Source: Variovorax sp. CAN15 (GTDB lineage Bacteria; Pseudomonadota; Gammaproteobacteria; Burkholderiales; Burkholderiaceae_C). From it: a stretch of 33,797 bases of DNA. A model generated the notes under the pieces. The model saw only the letters and a list, made by a program, of their open reading frames with translations, did no database searches and had not been told where the DNA came from. Location of the stretch: positions 189,613 to 223,409 of the forward strand of contig NZ_JASMRZ010000002.1 in assembly GCF_030462475.1 (NCBI RefSeq), read 5' to 3'. Position numbers and translations under genes: made by a program. Positions 24,541 to 32,642 of this stretch are shown here, piece after piece (position 1 is the stretch's first letter; every line of letters starts with the position of its first letter).

Positions 24541-25986
24541 ATGGACTCGCTACCGCTCTACCGCCAGCTCTCCGCGCACTACGTGGATGCGATCCACACC
24601 GGCTCGCTCAAGCAGGGCGACAAGCTGCCCTCGCTGCGCAGCCTGATGCGGCTGCACGACATCAGCCTGTCGACCGCGCTGCAGGTCTGCCGAGCCATGG
24701 AAAGCGACGGCTGGGTCGAGGCGCGCGACCGCTCCGGGTATTTCGTGCGGCGGCCCCAGCGGCTGGCCATCGCGCCGATGGAAGAGCCGACGGCCGACGT
24801 GCCACCCGATCCGGCCCAGTTCGTGAGCATGCGCGAGCGCATGGCCAACTTCATGGCGCGCGGGCGGCACACGGGCGTGAAGCTCAACTTCGCGATCGCC
24901 CGCGCCGCCCCCGAGCTGTATCCCGCAGAGGCCCTGCGCAACTCGATGACGCGCGCGCTGCGCCAACGGCCCGAACTGCTGACCACAGCCTCGTCGCAGA
25001 AGGGCCACGAGCAGTTCCGCGAGGCCGTCGCGCAGCGCAGCCTGCGCGTGGGCATGACGGTGGCGCCCGACGAGGTGCTCGTCACCAACGGCTGCATCGA
25101 GGCGCTGAACCTCGCGCTGCGCGCCATCGCCAAGCCCGGCGACACGGTCGCGGTGGAGTCGCCCACCTTCTACGGCCTGCTGCAGGTGCTCGAAAGCCTG
25201 GGCCTGCGCGCACTGGAGATCCCGACCAGCCCGCAGACCGGCATCTCGCTGGAGGCGCTGGACCTGGCCATCCACACCTACGACGACATCAAGGCCGTGG
25301 TGGTGGTGCCGCACCTGCAGAACCCCATCGGCAGCGTGATGCCCGACAGCCACAAGCAGCGGCTCGCGCACCTGTGCGAGAGCCACGGCATCGCGCTGGT
25401 CGAGGACGACACCTACAGCGACTTGGTGGAAACCGATTCGCCGCTGCGCGCGCTGAAGTCGTGGGACCGCACCGGCAACGTGATCTATTGCGCCTCCCTG
25501 CACAAAGTGCTGGCGCCGGGGCTGCGGCTGGGCTGGATCACCGCCGGGCGCTGGCACGCGCAGGTGGAGATGCTCAAGTACGCGCAGACCCGCAACAACG
25601 AGGCGCTGGCGCAGATCGCCGCGGGCGAGTTCATCGCGGGCGGGCGCTACGACCGCCACCTGCGCCGGCTGCGCGAGCGGCTGCACACCCAGCGCGACCA
25701 GACGGCCGACGCCATCGCCCGCTACTTCCCGGCGGGCACGCGGCTGAACCTGCCGCGCGGCGGGCTGCAGCTCTGGGTGGAACTGCCGCAGCAGCGCTCG
25801 TCGGTAAATGTGTTCGACGCCGCGCTGCGCGAGCAGATGCTGGTGGCGCCGGGCGCGCAGTTCTCGAACTCGGGGCGCTTCGACAATTACCTGCGCATCA
25901 ACTGCGGCTGGCCGTATTCGAAGGCAGTGGACGCGGGGCTGCGGCGGCTGGGCGAGATCGTGTCGGCGGTACAGCCGCCTCGTTAG
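24541..25986 (+). CDS. MocR-family regulator (GntR HTH fused to aminotransferase-like domain)
   Basis: 481 aa. The GntR winged HTH is at about 1-68 (SLPLYRQLSAHYVDAIHTGS, KLPSLRSLMRLHDISLSTALQVCRAME, GYFVRRP). A PLP-dependent fold-type I aminotransferase-like domain covers about 110-478, with VTNGCIEALNLALRA, the VVPHLQNPIGSVMP segment and K322 in ASLHKVLAPGLRLGW as the Schiff-base lysine. The ATG at 24541 puts PLYRQL at the usual place; in-frame ATGs at 24478 and 24514 would add unmatched residues. GGGGAA lies about 10 nt upstream. Its target is probably the divergent small gene or itself. The effector is unknown. Confidence 0.9.
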   Translation: MDSLPLYRQLSAHYVDAIHTGSLKQGDKLPSLRSLMRLHDISLSTALQVCRAMESDGWVEARDRSGYFVRRPQRLAIAPMEEPTADVPPDPAQFVSMRERMANFMARGRHTGVKLNFAIARAAPELYPAEALRNSMTRALRQRPELLTTASSQKGHEQFREAVAQRSLRVGMTVAPDEVLVTNGCIEALNLALRAIAKPGDTVAVESPTFYGLLQVLESLGLRALEIPTSPQTGISLEALDLAIHTYDDIKAVVVVPHLQNPIGSVMPDSHKQRLAHLCESHGIALVEDDTYSDLVETDSPLRALKSWDRTGNVIYCASLHKVLAPGLRLGWITAGRWHAQVEMLKYAQTRNNEALAQIAAGEFIAGGRYDRHLRRLRERLHTQRDQTADAIARYFPAGTRLNLPRGGLQLWVELPQQRSSVNVFDAALREQMLVAPGAQFSNSGRFDNYLRINCGWPYSKAVDAGLRRLGEIVSAVQPPR

Positions 25987-25993
25987 GGCCTGC

Positions 25994-26440
25994 TCAGACG
26001 ATGTAGAACACCACGGCATCGCGCTTGGCGGCCGCGGCGGCGAAGAAGCGCTTCACGCCCTCCATGAAGCCCGCGAGGTCCTGGGCGCCTTCCTGCCAGA
26101 CCTTGGCCCAGTACAGCTCGCCGAACTTCGCCGGCTCGGCCGTGAAGCGGTCCACCAGCGCCATCACGTCGCGCTGCGCGAGCCGCGCCGCCGCGCGCTC
26201 CACATGGGCGGCCGTGAGGTAGATGCAGCCCAGCCCGTCGGTGCCGTCGAGCTCCTCGCCGTCGACCGCCTCGGGCATCAGCGTGCGCACCACGTCCCAG
26301 GCCTGCTCCACCGTCTGGCTGTCGTGCGGGCCGCCCTTCGCCGGGGGCGAATTCAGGAAGCCGGAGACGGTGGACGGATCGATCACCAGCGCGCGCAGCC
26401 GGTAGCGGTCGAGGGCGTAGAAGGCGGCGCCGATGCTCAA
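25994..26440 (-). CDS. DUF1877 (YfbM-like) protein
   Basis: 148 aa. SIGAAFYALDRYRLRALVIDPSTVSGFLN followed by a QTVEQAWDVVRTLM helix and a GCIYLTAAHVERAAARLAQ segment resembles the DUF1877/YfbM family. The match is from memory of the pattern, so the family call is moderate. The start is TTG at 26438-26440, overlapping the TGA of the upstream TM2/TPR gene (TTGA), which implies translational coupling. It is convergent with the MocR gene, with 7 bp between. No signal peptide or membrane segment. Function unknown. Confidence 0.7.
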   Translation of the reverse strand: MSIGAAFYALDRYRLRALVIDPSTVSGFLNSPPAKGGPHDSQTVEQAWDVVRTLMPEAVDGEELDGTDGLGCIYLTAAHVERAAARLAQRDVMALVDRFTAEPAKFGELYWAKVWQEGAQDLAGFMEGVKRFFAAAAAKRDAVVFYIV

Positions 26441-27975
26441 GTGCTGGGCTCCATGCGGGCGGCGCGCGCCACCGCCGCGAGCGCGATGCTCACGCTGTCG
26501 ATGTTGCGCTGCGCGTTGTCGATGTTCCTGAAGTGGTCGGGCGCGCAGATCTGGTTGAGCAGCAGCGTGCGCTTGAAGTGCACCAGCGCCTGGCGCAGCT
26601 CGCCCTCTTCCTGCGCGATCAGGCCCAGGTCGTTGTGCGCGTTGGCGGCCGACGACGAGATGCCGCGGCAGCTGCGCTGCTGGATGTCGAGCGACCGCTC
26701 GAACAGCTCCCGCGCGCGGGCGAAGTCGCGCCGCGCCATGAACAGGCTCGCGAAGTTGTTGAGCATGTCGGAATGCAGCTCGGCGTCGCCGTCGCCCGGC
26801 GGGAGCTTGTCGAGATGCACCAGGGCGCGTGCGTAGCAGAGCTCGGCCTTCGCGTCATGGCCGGACTCGGCATAGAGGAACGCGAGGTTGTTGAAGGCGC
26901 GCACCACGCCGTCGCTGGAGCCGCCCCCGGCCTCGGCCACCGCCATGGCGATGGTCTTCTTGTAGAGCGCCTCGGCCTCGTCGGCCCGGCCGGCCGCGGC
27001 GTGCAGCAGCGCCAGCGTGTTGGTCGGCCCGCGCCGCCAGCTGTCGTCCAGCCCGAGCTCGGCAGCCACGGCCAGGGCCTCGTCGGCCGAGGCCTGGGCC
27101 TTCTCGTTCCAGCGCAGCCGGCGGCACAGCTCGGCGTGGCTGGACAGGTGCAGCACCACGCTGCGGTGCGCGCCGCCATGCAGGCGGCGGCTCACGGAGA
27201 CGGCCTGCGCGCACAGCTTCTCGGCGCCTTGCAGGTCGCCCTGCGCGAGCGCCTCTCGGTAGCGGGCCTCGCGGTCTTCGAGCAGGTTCAGCAGCACGCC
27301 CTGCGCGTCGGAGGCCGCGCCGCGGGCCTTGCGCTGCTCGATGCCCACCAGTGTCAGGTCCAGCGCCTTGCGGGCGACGTCCATGTCTTCAGCGGGCATG
27401 CCGAGCTTGCGGCCGATGGACAGGCTCTCCTCCAGGTTGGCCCGCGCCTTGTCGAAGGCGTCGATCTGGTAGCAGGCCTGGCCGAGCATGCACAGCGTCA
27501 TGGCCAGGTTCGGGTGCGGGCCCTTGAACACGCGGCGCGTGGCGGCGACGATCTGCTCGCCGAGGGCGACGGCCTGCGTCCAGTCGCCAGTCTCGGCAGC
27601 AGCCGCGAAGCGCTCCTGCAGCTTGCCGGCTTCGGCGAGGGCGGCAAGGTCGTAGTCCTTGGCGGTGTCCCTCGGCACGGGACCGCGGGAAGCGCGGCGC
27701 GCCGGGGTGGGCGGGGTTTCCTCTTCCCCGGCCGGCTCCTGCTGCTGCAACCGGCTCATGCGCCGATGGATCCACCAGAGGTCGAAGAGCATCCAAGGCA
27801 GCAACACAGCCAGGCAGAAGCGGCCGCCCGGCAGGCCGGCGAGGCCGTAGACAAGAAGCCCCAGCTGCCCGGCACCGCCCAGGTAGCTGCCCAGATAGAA
27901 GCGGTGCGCCCCGATGAAACCGCCCACCAGCCACAGCAGGCAGGCGTATGAGCGGCGGCGAGGCAGCGAGGTCAT
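26437..27975 (-). CDS. TM2-domain protein with C-terminal tetratricopeptide repeats
   Basis: 512 aa. Residues about 8-68 form a TM2 domain: LLWLVGGFIGAHRFYLGSYL then two hydrophobic helices ending FDLWWIHRRM. A charged Pro-rich linker follows (about 72-100). From about 105 to the end there are many TPR-like helix pairs (LEESLSIGRKLG, NTLALLHAAAGRADEAEALYKK, FNNLAFLYAESGHDAKAELCYARAL, MLNNFASLFMARRDFARARELFERSL, AHNDLGLIAQEEGELRQALVHFKR). So a membrane-anchored TPR scaffold, probably facing the cytosol. The ATG at 27973-27975 lacks a strong ribosome site; upstream in-frame sequence belongs to the ROK gene region. It is 41 bp after the ROK gene and overlaps the DUF1877 start. Confidence 0.85.
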   Translation of the reverse strand: MTSLPRRRSYACLLWLVGGFIGAHRFYLGSYLGGAGQLGLLVYGLAGLPGGRFCLAVLLPWMLFDLWWIHRRMSRLQQQEPAGEEETPPTPARRASRGPVPRDTAKDYDLAALAEAGKLQERFAAAAETGDWTQAVALGEQIVAATRRVFKGPHPNLAMTLCMLGQACYQIDAFDKARANLEESLSIGRKLGMPAEDMDVARKALDLTLVGIEQRKARGAASDAQGVLLNLLEDREARYREALAQGDLQGAEKLCAQAVSVSRRLHGGAHRSVVLHLSSHAELCRRLRWNEKAQASADEALAVAAELGLDDSWRRGPTNTLALLHAAAGRADEAEALYKKTIAMAVAEAGGGSSDGVVRAFNNLAFLYAESGHDAKAELCYARALVHLDKLPPGDGDAELHSDMLNNFASLFMARRDFARARELFERSLDIQQRSCRGISSSAANAHNDLGLIAQEEGELRQALVHFKRTLLLNQICAPDHFRNIDNAQRNIDSVSIALAAVARAARMEPST

Positions 27976-28016
27976 GGTTCGCCGGGAATCCGGGTTCTTG
28001 TCTGTCTGCTGTCCGT

Positions 28017-28943
28017 TCAGTCCAGCAGCGCGAGCGCCGCGTAGTCGCCGACCTTGTCGCCCAGGCCGGCGGGCACGAGCATCACCCCTCGCGTAAGCGG
28101 AAGCAGCCTGCCGTCGATCTGCGCCTGCAGCCGAGGCAATACGAAGTCCTGGTGATGCCAGAACACGCTGCCGCCCAGGCTGATGCGCTGCAGGTCGAGG
28201 ATGATGACCATGTTGTAGAGCATGCGGCCGAACACCCGGCACAGGGCCTCCGCCGTCTCCAGCGCCTTCGGGTCGCCGACGGACGCGGCGGAGAACAGAT
28301 CGGCGGCGGACTGTCCGAAGCGATGGCCGATCGAATTCCCCCCGACCAGCGCCTCGACGTCGCCATGATTGCCGCAACCGCACAGCGCTCCGGTGGCATC
28401 GTCGACCACGAAGCTGTGCCCCGCGTGCCCGGCATTCCCGTTCTTGCCGCGCAAGGCCTTGCCGTCGACGCACAGGCCCACGCCCACGCCGGTGCTCCAG
28501 GTGGCATAGGCGCAGTTGTCCAGGCCCTTCAGCGCGCCCCAGTGGCGTTCGGCCTCCAGCGCGGCCACGGCATCGTTCTCGACGCGGACGTTGCCGAAGC
28601 GCTTGACCAGCGGCGCCTCGACGATCGCGGTCATCCACGAATTGGGCAGGCCGCGCGATGGCCCGGCGATGCCGCCGCAGATGTTGGGCGTGGCGAGTTC
28701 GACCAGCCCGTCGCGCAGCTCGAAGGGCCCCGTCGACGACACGCCCACGCGGTCGATGGTGGCGGGGTCGACGCCCTGCTCCGCACAGATCTCGTCGATC
28801 ATCCGCATGATCTGCACCGCCACCGCGTCGTTCTCGCCGGTCTTGGCCGTGGGTTCGCTGCGGCGGCCGACCAGCGGCGCGTCGCTCGAAGCGGAAAGGC
28901 TCACGGCAACCTTGGTGCCGCCGATGTCTACGCAGGCTCTCAT
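28017..28943 (-). CDS. ROK-family sugar kinase
   Basis: 308 aa. The N-terminal ATP/phosphate loop VDIGGTKVAVSL, the middle ENDAVAALEAERHWGA carrying the catalytic Asp, then TGVGVGLCVDGK. The ROK zinc signature is complete (GHAGHSFVVDD, then CGCGNHGDVEAL). The C-terminal ISLGGSVFWH matches the family. ROK kinases phosphorylate glucose, fructose, ManNAc or GlcNAc. Substrate cannot be read from the sequence. AAGGAAAAG lies about 8-10 nt before the ATG. It follows DUF2905 by 34 bp on the same strand. Confidence 0.88.
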   Translation of the reverse strand: MRACVDIGGTKVAVSLSASSDAPLVGRRSEPTAKTGENDAVAVQIMRMIDEICAEQGVDPATIDRVGVSSTGPFELRDGLVELATPNICGGIAGPSRGLPNSWMTAIVEAPLVKRFGNVRVENDAVAALEAERHWGALKGLDNCAYATWSTGVGVGLCVDGKALRGKNGNAGHAGHSFVVDDATGALCGCGNHGDVEALVGGNSIGHRFGQSAADLFSAASVGDPKALETAEALCRVFGRMLYNMVIILDLQRISLGGSVFWHHQDFVLPRLQAQIDGRLLPLTRGVMLVPAGLGDKVGDYAALALLD

Positions 28944-28977
28944 CGCTGTGTATCTTTTCCTTGCTTGTTCATCTTCT

Positions 28978-29172
28978 CTACAGGAGGCGCGCCACCAGCG
29001 CCGCGATCATGCTGAGCACGACGGTGCTGGCGATGGGCAGTTGCCATTCGCGGCCGAAGGCGCGGAACTCGAAATCGCCGGGCAGGCGTCCGAAGCCGAA
29101 GCGGCGCAGCCAGGCGGTCAGGCCGCTCATGAGCACCAGCGCGAGGACGACGACGATCAGCCAGCGGAACAT
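28978..29172 (-). CDS. DUF2905 small membrane protein
   Basis: 64 aa with two hydrophobic segments (LIVVVLALVLMSGLTAWL and PIASTVVLSMIAALVARLL). Between them is the DUF2905 core, RRFGFGRLPGDFEFRAFGREWQLPI, here split by its conserved GRLPGDF. The family is widespread and of unknown role. The start lies 12 bp after the inositol-phosphatase-like stop, so probably the same transcript. Confidence 0.88.
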   Translation of the reverse strand: MFRWLIVVVLALVLMSGLTAWLRRFGFGRLPGDFEFRAFGREWQLPIASTVVLSMIAALVARLL

Positions 29173-29184
29173 GTGGGCGACAGT

Positions 29185-29961
29185 CTAGGCCGAGAGAATG
29201 GCCATGGCCTGTCGGTGGAGTTCGGGTGTGGCCGCGGCGATCACGCGGCCGTCGGACTTCAGCCCCAGCGGCTGGCCCCGCCAGTCGGTGACCACGCCGC
29301 CGGCCGCCTCGATCAGGCCCGCCGGGCCGAGGTAGTCGTAGGGCTGCAGGCCGGTCTCGACCACGAGGTCGATGGTGCCGCCCGCCAGTTGGGCATAGCC
29401 GTAGCAGTCGCCGCCGAAACGGCGCATCGCGCACTGCCGGCTGAGCCTGTCGAAAGCGCTCCAGTCGGCGGGCGCGAAGATGTCGGGCGAGGTGGTGACG
29501 ATACGGGCCCTCGCCACTTCGGTGCAGCCGCTCACGCGCACCGGCTGGCCGTCGCGCGTGGCGCCCTGGCCCGCCACGCCGACCCAGCGCTCCTTGAGCA
29601 CCGGCATGTCGATCATGCCCAGCGCCACGCGCCCGCCCTGCAGCACGCCGATCAGCGTGCCCCACAGCGGCGAGCCGGTGATGAAGCTGCGTGTGCCGTC
29701 GATGGGGTCGAGCACCCAGACCCGATCGGCATCGAGCCGTTCGGCGCCGTGCTCCTCGCCGTAGATGCCATCCGACGGAGCGCGCGCGGCGAGGATTTCG
29801 CGCATGTCCGTCTCGGCGGCGCGGTCGGCCAGCGTGACCGGGCTTTCGTCCGCCTTGGTGATGATGTCCAGCGGCGTGCGGAAGTAGTGCATCGACCTGG
29901 CGGCGGCGGCATCGGCCAGTGCTTCGGCGATCGGCGAGAGGTCGGAAGAGGAAGAGCTCAT
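29185..29961 (-). CDS. hisN: Inositol-monophosphatase-family phosphatase, probably histidinol-phosphatase
   Basis: 258 aa Mg2+-dependent phosphatase. Metal-binding motifs are visible: IYGEEHG, WVLDPIDGTRSFITG, and the C-terminal YDYLGPAGLIEAAGG. PVTLADRAAETDMREIL before them is typical. The length and the sequence between motifs fit the HisN type (histidinol phosphate to histidinol) rather than SuhB, but the his operon is not adjacent, so the substrate is inferred. The ATG at 29959-29961 is chosen; a TTG 11 codons upstream is possible. Divergent from the DUF5329 gene. Confidence 0.82.
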   Translation of the reverse strand: MSSSSSDLSPIAEALADAAAARSMHYFRTPLDIITKADESPVTLADRAAETDMREILAARAPSDGIYGEEHGAERLDADRVWVLDPIDGTRSFITGSPLWGTLIGVLQGGRVALGMIDMPVLKERWVGVAGQGATRDGQPVRVSGCTEVARARIVTTSPDIFAPADWSAFDRLSRQCAMRRFGGDCYGYAQLAGGTIDLVVETGLQPYDYLGPAGLIEAAGGVVTDWRGQPLGLKSDGRVIAAATPELHRQAMAILSA

Positions 29962-30016
29962 GAAAGAGTTGGAGACGCTTGCCAAAACCTGCAATTAGAC
30001 CCGAGCCGGACGGTGT

Positions 30017-30046
30017 TTGACACGGCAGGGCCGCCAGCCCTAGCAT
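30017..30046 (+). promoter_or_regulatory. Sigma70-type promoter for the DUF5329 gene
   Basis: TTGACA (30017-30022), an 18-bp spacer and TAGCAT (30041-30046). The -35 box is perfect and the -10 matches at four of six positions. The predicted transcript start is about 20 bp before the ATG at 30076. Confidence 0.6.
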
Positions 30047-30075
30047 GGCCCGGAAATTGCCACGAACTACGACAA

Positions 30076-30474
30076 ATGGCTTCTTTCACCCACCTGCGCG
30101 CCGCCTTGCTCGCCCTCGTGCTCGGCGCCTCGACCCTGCTGGCCCACGCCACGCCCTCCGACGCGGAGGACAAGCTGATCGACACGCTGATCCAGCGCGT
30201 CTCGAAGATGAGCTCGATGAGCTTCCTGCGCAACGGCAGCGAGTACAACGCCTCCGACGCCGCCAAACACATGCAGGCGAAGTACGACTACTTCAAAAAG
30301 GAACTGTCCACGGCCGAGGACTTCATCGAGCGCTGCGCCTCGCGCTCGGAGATGACGGGGCAGGCCTACAGGGTGAAGCTCAACAACGGCACGGTGCGCG
30401 ACGCCAACGAGTTCCTCAACAGCGAACTGCGCGCATTGCGGCAGGCCACGGGCGCAAGCAAGACGGGCGGCTAG
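30076..30474 (+). CDS. DUF5329 (YfeK-like) exported protein
   Basis: 132 aa. The signal peptide MASFTHLRAALLALVLG... ends near AHA-TPSDAE. The mature part LIDTLIQRVSKMSSMSFLRNGSEYNASDAAKHMQAKYDYF, then TAEDFIERCASRSEMTGQAYRV, follows the DUF5329/YfeK pattern (RNGxxY, AxxHxxxKYxYF, TAEDFIxxxAS). Probably periplasmic; function unknown. The ATG at 30076 follows a good promoter and leaves a complete signal peptide. Upstream in-frame sequence is antisense to the phosphatase gene and is not used. Confidence 0.82.
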   Translation: MASFTHLRAALLALVLGASTLLAHATPSDAEDKLIDTLIQRVSKMSSMSFLRNGSEYNASDAAKHMQAKYDYFKKELSTAEDFIERCASRSEMTGQAYRVKLNNGTVRDANEFLNSELRALRQATGASKTGG

Positions 30475-30539
30475 CCAACGCGAAGCGCCACGTCACGAGG
30501 AAATCGGAAAGGGTGTGCGGCCGACGACCGCGGTGCGAT

Positions 30540-30628
30540 TCAACAGCGCAGCAAGCAGCGCGTCGTGAAGTGCTTGCCGACGAAGAGCACCTTGCGACCC
30601 GTCTCAGGATGTGTGGGTTGCCAGCTTA
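30540..30628 (-). pseudogene. Relic of a TauD/TfdA-type dioxygenase (C-terminal fragment)
   Basis: In the minus-strand reading, PTHPETGRKVLFVGKHFTT (codons at about 30617-30561) matches the conserved core of 2-oxoglutarate/Fe(II) dioxygenases of the TauD/TfdA family (HPxxRTHPETGRKxLFVNxxFT). The frame ends at a TGA at 30540-30542 shortly after. No HxD motif or other domain part lies upstream; 30630-30712 has only a strong GC hairpin. So this is about 30 codons of a decayed gene. The remaining gene-free sequence 30475-30539 shows nothing recognisable. Confidence 0.5.
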
Positions 30629-30659
30629 TGAGCTCGTTTTGAAGTGCTGGTGGGATGCT

Positions 30660-30696
30660 GCTTTCCGGACCCGGGGCTCGGCCGGCCCCGGAAAGC
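30660..30696 (-). terminator. GC-rich hairpin downstream of the methyltransferase gene
   Basis: GCTTTCCGG (30660-30668) pairs perfectly with CCGGAAAGC (30688-30696), and an alternative inner stem GGGGC/GCCCC (30673-30677 / 30685-30689) is possible. It lies 17 bp past the minus-strand stop at 30713. No T-tract follows, so it is either a weak or Rho-assisted terminator or an RNA-protecting stem. Confidence 0.45.
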
Positions 30697-30712
30697 GCCC
30701 CCTCGTCAAGGA

Positions 30713-31828
30713 TCAAAGCGTATGACTCCGATCCCCATCGACAAACCCGATCGCATCCCAAGGCTCCCCAGCAGCAAACCCCAAAACCTTGAACAGCTCC
30801 CCCATCTCATGCTCATGAACAAGCCGAGCCGCCATGGCCCTCCCGGCCACCGAGCCCTGCTCCATCCTTCCAAGCAACCCGCAGTTCAAGAGAAACCGCG
30901 CCTGGCTGGCATACCCAAGCACAGCCAGCCCCGCATCCTGCCCCGCAAGCGCAATCCCGGTGAAGTCCACATGCGCGGTGATGTCCTTGAGCCCGGCGTC
31001 AGACAGCGGATCCCCATCCGCCTGGTGCCCTCGATGGCACATCACGGTCCCCATGTGCCTTTGCGGGTGGTAGTACTCGGCCTCCGGAAACCCGTAGTCG
31101 ATGAAGAATGCAGCCCCCTTCTTCAACCGATCGGCCAGCGTCGCGACGAAGGCCCTGGCCTGCGGGTGGATCTCCGTGAGGTAATCATGCTCCCCAGGCA
31201 CCTCCACCGGCGGCCGCGATTCGGTCTCGCGGTCGGCCCAAGCCCACCCGTCGCCAGCAGCGTTGCGCACCACGCCCCGCTCGAACCACCTGCCACGCAC
31301 ACGCGCCAGCAACTGCACCGGCATCGCATCGAGCACTTCGTTGCCGACCACAACCCCTTCCATCGATTCGGGCAGTTCGTCGAGCCATTCGACGCGCCCC
31401 GCATGGCCGGCGAGCGCCTGCTGCTGCCGCTCGCGCAAGGTGCCTGACAGGTCGATGATGCGGTAGCGCACGTCGGTACGCCCCATGTCATCGAGCGCAT
31501 GCAGCAGCTGTACCGCCAGAGCGCCCGATCCGGCGCCGAACTCCCACACGGTGGCGGTTCCTGTCTTTTCCAGCGCCTCGGCCACCTGTACCGCAAGGGT
31601 CTGGCCGAACATGGGTGTCAGTTCGGGCGCGGTCACGAAGTCGCTGCCCGAAGAGGGCATGTGGCCGAACTTGGCCAGCGTGTTGGCGTAGTAGCCGAGG
31701 CCGGGCGCGTACAGCGCGAGGGCCATGAAGCGGTCGAAGCCTATCCAGCCGCCCGCACGCTCGACGGAACGCGCGATGAGGTGGTCGAGGGCGGTGGGTA
31801 AACTGCCGGGGGTCGTCTTTGTCGTCAC
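30713..31828 (-). CDS. SAM-dependent methyltransferase, MidA-like
   Basis: 371 aa. The N-terminal FDRFMALALYAPGLGYYA and SSGSDFVTAPELTPMFGQTLA, the SAM loop VWEFGAGSGALAVQLL near residue 95, the IDLSGTLRERQQ segment, GNEVLDAMPVQL and FFIDYGFPEAEYYHPQR are all features of the MidA/NDUFAF7 family (DUF185). Eukaryotic relatives methylate an arginine of a complex I subunit; the bacterial target is not established. The GTG at 31826-31828 is chosen because GGGAGA lies 8 nt upstream; an extension to 31873 adds unmatched residues. Its start is 23 bp from that of the divergent reductase gene. Confidence 0.88.
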   Translation of the reverse strand: MTTKTTPGSLPTALDHLIARSVERAGGWIGFDRFMALALYAPGLGYYANTLAKFGHMPSSGSDFVTAPELTPMFGQTLAVQVAEALEKTGTATVWEFGAGSGALAVQLLHALDDMGRTDVRYRIIDLSGTLRERQQQALAGHAGRVEWLDELPESMEGVVVGNEVLDAMPVQLLARVRGRWFERGVVRNAAGDGWAWADRETESRPPVEVPGEHDYLTEIHPQARAFVATLADRLKKGAAFFIDYGFPEAEYYHPQRHMGTVMCHRGHQADGDPLSDAGLKDITAHVDFTGIALAGQDAGLAVLGYASQARFLLNCGLLGRMEQGSVAGRAMAARLVHEHEMGELFKVLGFAAGEPWDAIGFVDGDRSHTL

Positions 31829-31851
31829 AGCGCCATTCTCCCTCTCCCCGC

Positions 31852-32631
31852 ATGAGCCCCGCCTCCCCCGCATCCAACTCCCCCCGCACGGTCCTCGTCA
31901 CGGGCGCGGGCCGCCGGCTCGGCCGCGAGATCGCGCTGGCGCTGGCCGCGGGCGGCTGGCAGGTGGCGGTGCACTACCGGAACTCGCGCGCCGAGGCCGA
32001 GCAGACGGTGGCCGACTGCGCGGCTCTTTCGGGCGACTCGGCCCTGTTCTCGGCCGACCTCGACGACGAACAGGCCACGCGCGCGCTGCTGCCCCGCGTG
32101 GTGGCGCGCTTTCGCAGCGTCGACGCGGTGGTGCACAGCGCCGCCCTCTTCGAGCACGACGAGGCTTCCACCTTCAGCTATGCGCTCATGGAGCGCCATG
32201 CGCGCAGCAACACCGGTGCGGCCATCCTGCTGGCGAATGCGCTGCACGAGCACCTGGCCGCGCGCGATGCCCACGGCGCCGTCGTCCACCTGCTCGACCA
32301 GAAGCTCTGGAACCCGAACCCCGATTTCCTGAGCTACACGCTGTCGAAGGCCGCGCTCGAAGCCGCGACGCCCATGCTGGCGCTGGCCCTTGCGCCGCGC
32401 GTGCGCGTGGTGGGCGTGGCACCCGGCCTCACGCTGGCGAGCCACATGCTGGACGACGACAAGTTCGCCCAGTTGCACAAGCTCTCGCCGCTGGGCCGCT
32501 CGTCCACACCTGACGACGTGGCCGCCACGGTGAAGTTCGCGCTGGAGAACCGCTCGATCACCGGCACCACGCTGCTGGTGGACGGCGGCCAGCACCTGAT
32601 GAAATTCGAGCGCGATTTCTCGCTCATGTGA
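31852..32631 (+). CDS. Short-chain dehydrogenase, FolM/pteridine-reductase-like
   Basis: 259 aa Rossmann SDR. The nucleotide loop is TGAGRRLG near residues 16-23; TGxxxRLG with this Arg is typical of pteridine reductases and FolM rather than ordinary TGxxxGxG SDRs. HYRNS follows for NADPH preference, and the catalytic FLSYTLSKAAL (Tyr-x3-Lys). The tail is ITGTTLLVDGGQHL. Family members reduce dihydromonapterin or dihydrofolate with NADPH. The ATG at 31852 lacks a ribosome site. FolB follows at once, supporting a pterin/folate role (inference). Its stop overlaps a possible GTG start of folB. Confidence 0.85.
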   Translation: MSPASPASNSPRTVLVTGAGRRLGREIALALAAGGWQVAVHYRNSRAEAEQTVADCAALSGDSALFSADLDDEQATRALLPRVVARFRSVDAVVHSAALFEHDEASTFSYALMERHARSNTGAAILLANALHEHLAARDAHGAVVHLLDQKLWNPNPDFLSYTLSKAALEAATPMLALALAPRVRVVGVAPGLTLASHMLDDDKFAQLHKLSPLGRSSTPDDVAATVKFALENRSITGTTLLVDGGQHLMKFERDFSLM

Positions 32632-32642
32632 GCCCATCCATC

